40,007 nt of DNA from Chrysomallon squamiferum (Eukaryota; Mollusca; Gastropoda; Neomphalida; Peltospiridae). Positions within the stretch are counted from its first letter, which is position 1, and every line of letters begins with the position of its first letter. Positions 32,881 through 40,007 of this stretch are shown piece after piece. The notes beneath the pieces are model-generated. The model was not told the origin of the DNA. It worked only from the letters and a program-made list of their open reading frames with translations, and ran no database searches. Made by a program: the position numbers and the translations under genes. The DNA lies in assembly GCA_012295275.1 (NCBI GenBank), contig CM022678.1, positions 9,124,522-9,164,528 on the forward strand. Direction: 5' to 3'.

Positions 32881-33340
32881 GGTCTGTTAGGAAGCTAATG
32901 AAGTTTAAGTTTCAGTGTTCTAATTCTAGAGGAGCCCCAGAATCTACGTTAGTCCACATTTCTTCAACATTTTAATTAACAGCTGAGACGCGATGAAACC
33001 TTTCACAGAACACCGCCATAGAAGAAGATAACAGCAGCTACCCAGACATCGCTGCGACTTGCTGGATGGCCTCATAATAGTTCAGTCTTCAGAAATGTAG
33101 ATCATTCACTGGACAGACAAGAATACCTGTTTTGACGTCTGGCGTGACGTAATCAAACTGATCACAAAACTCTGCATGTCTGTATAATTATTAAGACTGT
33201 TTGTTTATCTAGTTTATCTAGCTATAGCTTTGTTCTGTCACACATACAGACAATGACACAAGGACGGACGCATATTGAGAGAACCACGTACAAATACTAA
33301 CACACAAATTATTTACACATCATTAAAACATTATTTCCAG

Positions 33341-33606
33341 GTTTGTACGCTCCTCTGAATGGAATTGTTGTTGTTAATGGGATTGTGGCTTCCAGCTTTG
33401 GAAATGTTGTCAGCTGATATTTCACACACAGATTCACGTTGTCTCCACTTCGATGGTTTCCTTGGATGTTCAGCATTGAAAACCTTTATAACAATCTTGT
33501 CAGCCATACTTCGTGGCTTATATACAGTTACCATAAACCATTACACGATATCAAGCAGTTCAGTCTTTCAAGAGTTTTGTACGTGACAGACATTGTTAGC
33601 GACTGA
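33341..33606 (+). pseudogene. Hedgehog-type Hint domain, C-terminal exon with one internal stop
   Basis: Acceptor ATTATTTCCAG ends at 33340. After two bases of a split codon the frame reads LYAPLNGIVVVNGIVASSFG then NVVS, a TGA (33415-33417), YFTHRFTLSPLRWFPWMFSI and onward to DIVSD and TGA (33606). The block (G)xYAPLxxGxxVVxGxxAS followed by H-R-x-x-x-x-P-L-R is the signature of the C-terminal part of the Hint autoprocessing domain of hedgehog and related Hog proteins, which cleaves itself and attaches cholesterol. The N-terminal Hint half with its catalytic Cys must lie in other exons, not found here. The TGA makes this copy a pseudogene, or reflects a sequence error. Confidence 0.7.
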
Positions 33607-33617
33607 ACAGATCAGAA

Positions 33618-33646
33618 AATGTATTATTATTATTATTATTATTATT

Positions 33647-33679
<33 letters not shown>

Positions 33680-33740
33680 GCTGTATTATAATAATAATTA
33701 TTATTATAATATTATTATTATTATATTATTATTATTATCA
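33618..33740. repeat. ATT / GTT trinucleotide tract
   Basis: (ATT)n then (GTT)n then mixed ATA/ATT, directly after the Hint exon. A similar tract follows the partial Hint copy at 36446-36600. Confidence 0.9.
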
Positions 33741-33777
33741 TTTTTGTTGTTGTTGTTATTTTTTATTTTTGCTGTTA

Positions 33778-33913
33778 TTTTTTTATCTTTGCTTTTAAAT
33801 TTTAAAGATAAAAAAATATTATTATTTTTGTTGTTGTTGTTATTCTTTAATTTTTGATATATATTTTTTTTTTATCTTGTGTTTTTAAATTTTCAAAAAC
33901 ACAAGATAAAAAA
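33778..33913. repeat. Two related hairpins
   Basis: 33868-33886 (TTTTTTATCTTGTGTTTTT) pairs perfectly with 33895-33913 across an 8-nt loop AAATTTTC. Upstream, 33778-33790 pairs with 33804-33816 (13 bp) around GCTTTTAAATTTT. The loops share TTTTAAATTTT-like sequence, so one hairpin looks like a diverged duplicate of the other. Confidence 0.8.
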
Positions 33914-34204
33914 TTCTTGAATATTTGTTAAATTTGTATTATGTGTATGTGTATCTGTGTATGTCTCTACACACAAAACACACACACACACACACAATTC
34001 ATTTTATGTATGTGTATATTCTGTGTGTTTGTATTAGGTGCGTATTTGTATTTGTCAAGGTGACAGCAGTGAATTTGATTCTTGAATCTTTTGTTAAATT
34101 TAATTTAAAACTACAACTAATTAATTTAATACGCGAACGCATTGAACATTCACTCAGTGACAGTTATAATAAACGAAATAAGTTTTGTACTAAAGAGAAA
34201 TGTG

Positions 34205-34207
<3 letters not shown>

Positions 34208-34258
<51 letters not shown>
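34208..34258. repeat. (ATT)n microsatellite
   Basis: About 17 ATT units, then mixed ATT/GTT/GCT triplets to about 34310. Confidence 0.95.
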
Positions 34259-34259
<1 letters not shown>

Positions 34260-34807
34260 ATTATTGTTATTATTATTTTTATTATTATTATTGCTGTTGT
34301 TGCTGTTGTTAATTAATGAATTTGTGACCTTGAGCCTCTATTTGAACTCGGTAGAGAAAGGCAATTGTTGATTCTTTGTAATGCATAAGACTAAATGTTA
34401 ATACTAAATATTTTGTGTATGAATTTAAACAATGTGCTAAGATTGATTTGGCGCTAACAAAATATAACTTTGTTTCTTGCATCTTCTATGGACAGTGAAA
34501 CACTTTAATACTTTGAGAAAATGTATCACTGTCCAATTACGTCATACATTTTATATCTTCACGTGATTACTTTTTATCTGTTGTTATTTTATTTTATTTA
34601 GTAATCTATTTATTTTTGGATTAAAAGAATAAACTGAAGTAGTTCATTCCAAAAAACAGTGATGGAGAGAGGGAGAGAGGGAGACAAGTAGCTTAACGAA
34701 TTTAAGATTTTTATTAGATTTCGGTTAATAAAAAATACAATATTAACACTGGGCTACGTAACTAACACTTTCCTCGATGACCTTGAAGAGAATCTATTCG
34801 TTATTCT
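34259..34807. other. AT-rich spacer before the gap
   Basis: No gene or recognisable element. A short GAGAGAGGGAGAGAGGGAGA tract lies near 34665-34684. Confidence 0.55.
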
Positions 34808-35007
34808 NNNNNNNNNNNNNNNNNNNNNNNNNNNNNNNNNNNNNNNNNNNNNNNNNNNNNNNNNNNNNNNNNNNNNNNNNNNNNNNNNNNNNNNNNNNNN
34901 NNNNNNNNNNNNNNNNNNNNNNNNNNNNNNNNNNNNNNNNNNNNNNNNNNNNNNNNNNNNNNNNNNNNNNNNNNNNNNNNNNNNNNNNNNNNNNNNNNNN
35001 NNNNNNN
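34808..35007. other. Assembly gap, exactly 200 N
   Basis: 200 consecutive N, a conventional placeholder, so true distance and even adjacency or orientation of the right-hand contig depend on scaffolding data. Confidence 0.99.
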
Positions 35008-35993
<986 letters not shown>

Positions 35994-36310
35994 GCTACCA
36001 CTGCTACAATTTATACTACAACTACTACTACTACTACAATACTACTTCTACTATTACTACTACTACTATTACCGCTACTACTGCTACAATTTATACTACT
36101 ACTACTCCTATACTACTTCTACTATTACTACTACTACTATTACCGCTACTACTGCTACAATTTATACTACTACTACTACTATTACTACAACTACTACTAC
36201 TCCTATACTACTTCTACTATTACTACTACAACTATTACTGCTGCCACTGACACAATTTATACTACCACTACTTCTACTACTACTGCTCCTACTATTATTA
36301 CTATTACTAA
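35994..36310. repeat. ACT-trinucleotide tract with higher-order units
   Basis: TAC/ACT triplets are interrupted by a recurring block CTGCTACAATTTATACTAC (near 36001, 36078, 36150 and, diverged, 36240), giving a unit of about 70-80 bp nested over the trinucleotide repeat. Confidence 0.85.
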
Positions 36311-36354
36311 CAATAATGCAAAAATAATGTAATAAAAATGTTTCAAGCCGTTTT

Positions 36355-36445
36355 TACCATAAACCATTACACGATACCAAGCAGTTCAGTCTTTCAAGAG
36401 TTTTGTACTTTTCAGACATTGTCAGCGACTGAACAGATGAGCAAA
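36355..36445 (+). pseudogene. Partial duplicate of the Hint exon tail
   Basis: Matches 33527-33617 in direct orientation with few differences: HKPLHDTKQFSLSRVLYFSD then IVSD and TGA. Only the last 28 or so codons are present; the APL and ASS blocks are missing. It is followed by an ATT/GTT tract, as in the longer copy. Confidence 0.7.
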
Positions 36446-36599
36446 CTTATTACTGTTATTATTATTATTATTGTTATTATTATTGTTGCTGTTGTTATTA
36501 TAATAATAATAATAATTTATTATTATTATCGCTGTTATTATTTTTACTATTGCTTTTGTTATTATATTATTATTTTTGTTGTTGTTATTATTATTATTA

Positions 36600-37180
36600 A
36601 AAGGTCAAATATTAAATCAGTCTTTGTGTTGAAAAATACAAAAATGTGTTTTAACTGAAATGTTACATTGTCACTAATATTAATACTAATAATACTACTA
36701 CTAATAAAAATAAAAATAATTACAGACTGTAAAATTATCAGCTGAAAAGATAAAACGGATAAAACATACTCGTATTTTATTTTCTGAGTGTTTAGCATGG
36801 GTTACACTGGTAAATAATTTTAGAAACAAAACGTTTCCCTCTGTATCATTTTGCAGCTGTGTTTTTCTTATTAGTGTTATGTGCAGTCGTCATAGCAGTC
36901 GTAGTAGTAGTAGTAATAGTAGTAGTAGTAGTAATAGTAGTAGTAGTAGTATTGGTAATAAACAGCAAAAATAGCATTCGTAATATTGGTACAAGTAGTA
37001 GTAGTAGCAGTTGTAGTAATAGTATTAGTGGCTGTAATAGCAATGGTGGTTACAGTAGCAGTAGTTGTGGTGGGTATTGGAAACAACAGTCGTTGTGGTA
37101 GTCATAATGTTATTGGGGTGATCGTTATCGTAGTGTTCTAGTAGATGCAATATTGGTGGTTATGTTACTAATAATGCTTC

Positions 37181-37211
<31 letters not shown>

Positions 37212-37213
37212 CA

Positions 37214-37247
<34 letters not shown>

Positions 37248-38060
37248 CATTGAGACACGCACATACTCGCATACACAGAGAGAGGTGTGTACCCCATAAA
37301 CACATACAATGATGTATATACAAATTATACATCGCTCACACATAAAAACACAGGTTTTGTTTGAAAGAGCTGCTTTTTCTCAAAGTATTAACGTGTTTCA
37401 CTGTGCATTAAAGATGTAAGAAACAAAGTCATATTTTGTTAGCGTCAAATCAGTCTTAGCACATTGTGTAAGTTCATTGACGAAAGATTTCATCAATGTG
37501 AATGACGCGGTATTTAGTGTTAACATTTAGTATCATGTGTGTGTGTCTATGTAAGTGTATTTTGTACGTGTTTTATCTACATTATGTGTATCTTTGTGTG
37601 TGCATCAAAATAAGTATACTTTTGACTTTTATCTACTTTATGTGTATCAGTGTGTGTGTATTTATATAAGTATACTTTTCACTTTATTTACTTTATGTGT
37701 ATCACCCTGTGTGTATTTATATAAGTATACTTCGTGCGTGATTTCACTTTTATTTACTTTATATGTATCAGTGTGTGTTTATATATGTGAGCAATCTTTG
37801 TGCGTGCTTTGTATGTTTTCCTCCATACTATGTGTTTGATAGTGTGTATATCTATATCAGTATATTTTGTATGTGTATTTATCATTCTCTCTGTTGTATG
37901 TGTAATACTAGTTTTATCTATTTAAGTACACATTGTGTGTGTTTTATATGTTCATTTTATGTTTGTGTCTGTTTGTTTCTATATAAGTAAACTTTGTGCA
38001 TGTTTTGTGTGCTTTCTTCTGTATTCGTATCACCGTGTGTATATCTATATAAGTTAAACT
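36600..38060. repeat. Right arm of a dispersed inverted repeat (to 28.7-29.97 kb)
   Basis: 36600-37178 is the reverse complement of 29419-29975. 37540-38060 resembles the reverse complement of the 29.0-29.4 kb minisatellite (GTGTTTTATCT and TATGTGTATCA-type cores). 37179-37539, including a TA/TACA microsatellite at 37182-37240, is extra sequence in this arm. Confidence 0.8.
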
Positions 38061-38289
38061 TTGTGCATGTTTTGTATGTTTTCTTCTGTATTCTTCTGTA
38101 TTCTATAGAAGTATACATTTTGTGTCTACATATCTATTACGTATACAGCTCTGTGTATCTATCTAGGAATTTCTTGTTTTTTTCCTTTTTATGTTTTTTT
38201 TTGTTGTTGTTTTTTTTCCTTTTTATGTTTTTTTTTTTTTTTTGTTGTTTGTTTTTTATCTGTTTTGTCCTACATGATATCTGTATTGC

Positions 38290-38494
38290 TGTCTATATCA
38301 ACAATGCCATTAATAATAATAATAACGATAATAATAATAATAGTAGTAGTAGCAGTAGTAGAAGTAGTAGTAGTAATAGTAGTAGTAAAAATAATAACAA
38401 TAATAATAATAATAATAATCATAGTTATAATAATAATAATAACAACAACAAGAAGAAGAAGAAGAAAAGCAAACATTAAAACACTAGTTTAATA

Positions 38495-38540
<46 letters not shown>

Positions 38541-38640
38541 CCAGCTTCTATCTATGTATGAACATATTTGTGTGTTAATGTTGCTATAGATATATTTGTG
38601 TATATGTATTTATAAAGGAATCAATTTTCTCTCCATTTTC
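38290..38640. repeat. Left copy of a local direct duplication
   Basis: Triplet tract, GAAGAAGAAGAAAAGCAAA, (GT)n-(GC)n at about 38498-38540, then CTTCTATCTATG and AACATATTTGTGTGTTAATG. The same order recurs at 39120-39420, about 0.8 kb downstream. Confidence 0.85.
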
Positions 38641-39119
38641 ATATGAATTCAGTCTGATTCCAGTTATTGTTTGCATTGCATTTAGATATATATAATATAT
38701 ATACATTTCACTTAATTTCATTTAATATTCATTATTATTTACAACCAATAATTTTGAAATTTATGTTACATATTTTTGTAATCATTTAACAAATCATATT
38801 TAAAAAAATAATAATAATTGCTTGTGTCAAATATAATTATCTATACGCCTGTAATATTATGCATAATTCTGTTTCTTTTCTTTTTGTAATTTTTGTTTCA
38901 CGATTTCTTGTATTTGCTTTTTACACTTGAATATTGGCTGTGATGCTGATAGCCTTACCTTGTTGCTGTAAACAGGCAGGTATCTGTATATAAAAATCTC
39001 AAAGCGTGTTTCAAATTTGTTGTGTTTTTATTTTTTATTTTTTATTTTTTTATTTTTTGTTACCTCACTGTTAACTAAACTGTGAGGATTGAAAAAGTTC
39101 TTCATAACAAGCTACATTC
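38641..39119. other. AT-rich spacer between duplicated blocks
   Basis: No gene seen. ATTTTTTATTTTTTATTTTT-type run at about 39028-39058. Confidence 0.6.
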
Positions 39120-39420
39120 AAATAACACTTAAGCCAAGTAGTAGTAGTAGCAGTAGTAGTAGCAGTAGTAGTAGTAGTAGTGGTAGTAGTAGTGGTAGTA
39201 GTAGTAATCATATTAATAATAATAGTTATAATAATTATAATAATAATATTAGCAATAAGACGAAGGAGAAGAAGAAGAAAAGCAAATATTAAAACAGTAG
39301 TTTAATGCACGTGTGTGTGTGTGTGTGTGTGCGCGCGGCCGCTTCTATCTGTATGAACATATTTGTGTGTTAATGTTGCTATAGATATATTTGTGTTTAT
39401 TTATATAGGAACCAATATTC
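39120..39420. repeat. Right copy of the local direct duplication
   Basis: AGT/AGC triplet tract, GAAGAAGAAGAAAAGCAAAT, (GT)n-GCGCGC at 39310-39337, then CTTCTATCTGTATGAACATA, parallel to 38290-38640. The GT tract and triplet tract differ in length from the left copy. Confidence 0.85.
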
Positions 39421-39560
39421 TGTTTTACGTTTAGAATGCACAATGAGAATAATCTATGTGTGTGTTTGTATATGAGGGTATTTATGTCAGTACGTATGTG
39501 TTTGTCTGTGTAGATAAAATTATTACAGTTAATGTTCATATTCGTGCTGTTAACAGACAA

Positions 39561-39895
39561 GTAAACACACACCTAAACAAACTCTTAAACAACAATTTAA
39601 TAAGTAAATAACAACACATCATACACGTGTAAAACTCTTAACACACTAGTAAACACACACCTAAACAAACTCTAAGACAACAATTTAATAAGTAAATAAC
39701 AACACATCATACACGTGTAAAACTCTTAACACACACCTAAACAAACTCTTAAACAACAATTTAATAAGTAAATAACAACACATCATACACGTGTAAAACT
39801 TAACACACTGGTAAACACACATCTAAACAAACTCTAAGACAACAATTTAATAAGTAAATAACACATCATACATGTGTAAAACTCTTAACAGTTAA
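39561..39895. repeat. About 81-88-bp minisatellite, 4 copies
   Basis: Units start at about 39561, 39649, 39730 and 39811. Core: AACAATTTAATAAGTAAATA then ACAACACATCATACACGTGT. Length differences come from small indels at the junction TAACACACTAGTAAACACAC. Confidence 0.9.
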
Positions 39896-39907
39896 AACAG
39901 GTAGGCA

Positions 39908-39987
39908 GGGGGGATTTTCACGGGGGGAAATGACCTATGGGGAAACGATGAGGGGAATGATCGGGGGAATATCCGTGGGGAATGTCC
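39908..39987 (+). repeat. G-run cluster
   Basis: Six runs of 4-6 G within 73 bp (39908, 39922, 39939, 39952, 39963, 39977), each followed by A/T-rich spacers: GGGGGGATTTTCAC, GGGGAAATGACC, GGGGGAATATCC, GGGGAATGTCC. It looks like a degenerate short repeat; GGGRNWYYCC (kappaB-type) sites are approached with one mismatch. Sharply different from the AT-rich surroundings and cut by the window end. Confidence 0.6.
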
Positions 39988-40007
39988 GGACACCCTTCTA
40001 AACAGTG

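Noticed and set aside
33331-33534. 67-codon minus-strand frame
   Set aside because: Shadow of the Hint exon on the plus strand.
39963-39987. Functional NF-kappaB site pair
   Set aside because: GGGAATATCC and GGGAATGTCC each miss one consensus position, and no promoter is known nearby.

Overview
The window looks like a scaffold piece from an AT-rich, extremely microsatellite-dense animal genome. Evidence for a metazoan: spliced exons with GT/AG sites, a RING / coiled-coil / beta-propeller (TRIM-like) gene, a hedgehog-type Hint exon, LINE and Ty3-type retroelement remnants, and no operon structure. A lophotrochozoan, most likely a mollusc, would fit the TRIM-like expansion and repeat style, but this is inference. 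A 200-N scaffold gap sits at 34808-35007.

Layout. 1-1024 is the 3' end of a LINE on the minus strand; the same 3' end returns inverted at 35008-35993. 1-2.5 kb also carries plus-strand receptor-like exon remnants and a 31-bp minisatellite. 3-10 kb holds minisatellites of 15, 17 and ~27 bp, a GAAT array and a second LINE remnant with endonuclease and reverse-transcriptase motifs (minus, about 6.6-7.3 kb). 11.3-20.8 kb contains a series of minus-strand exon-like segments with good splice sites. At least six junctions keep reading phase, but several segments carry single stops or frameshifts, so this is either a decayed gene or a real gene with sequence errors. Inside it lie a Ty3-type integrase fragment expanded into a 48-bp minisatellite, and a tidy two-exon mini-gene (14337-13856).

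The best gene is at 25252-27292 on the plus strand: RING exon, phase-1 intron, then one exon with a coiled coil and an NHL-like beta-propeller. The two halves of the second exon are in different frames only because of repeat periods (35 and 107 bp) in an ACA-rich linker; removing either period restores one reading frame. 28-29.4 kb is an AC/ATAC microsatellite followed by a ~70-bp minisatellite. 33341-33606 is a hedgehog-type Hint exon with one internal stop.

After the gap, 35.0-38.1 kb is a mosaic of sequences found elsewhere in the window: LINE 3' end (inverted to 1-945), Hint exon tail (direct to 33.5 kb), and an inverted copy of 28.7-29.97 kb. The window ends in a local duplication, a ~85-bp minisatellite and a G-run cluster. 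No rRNA, confident tRNA, CRISPR or bacterial-type feature was seen.
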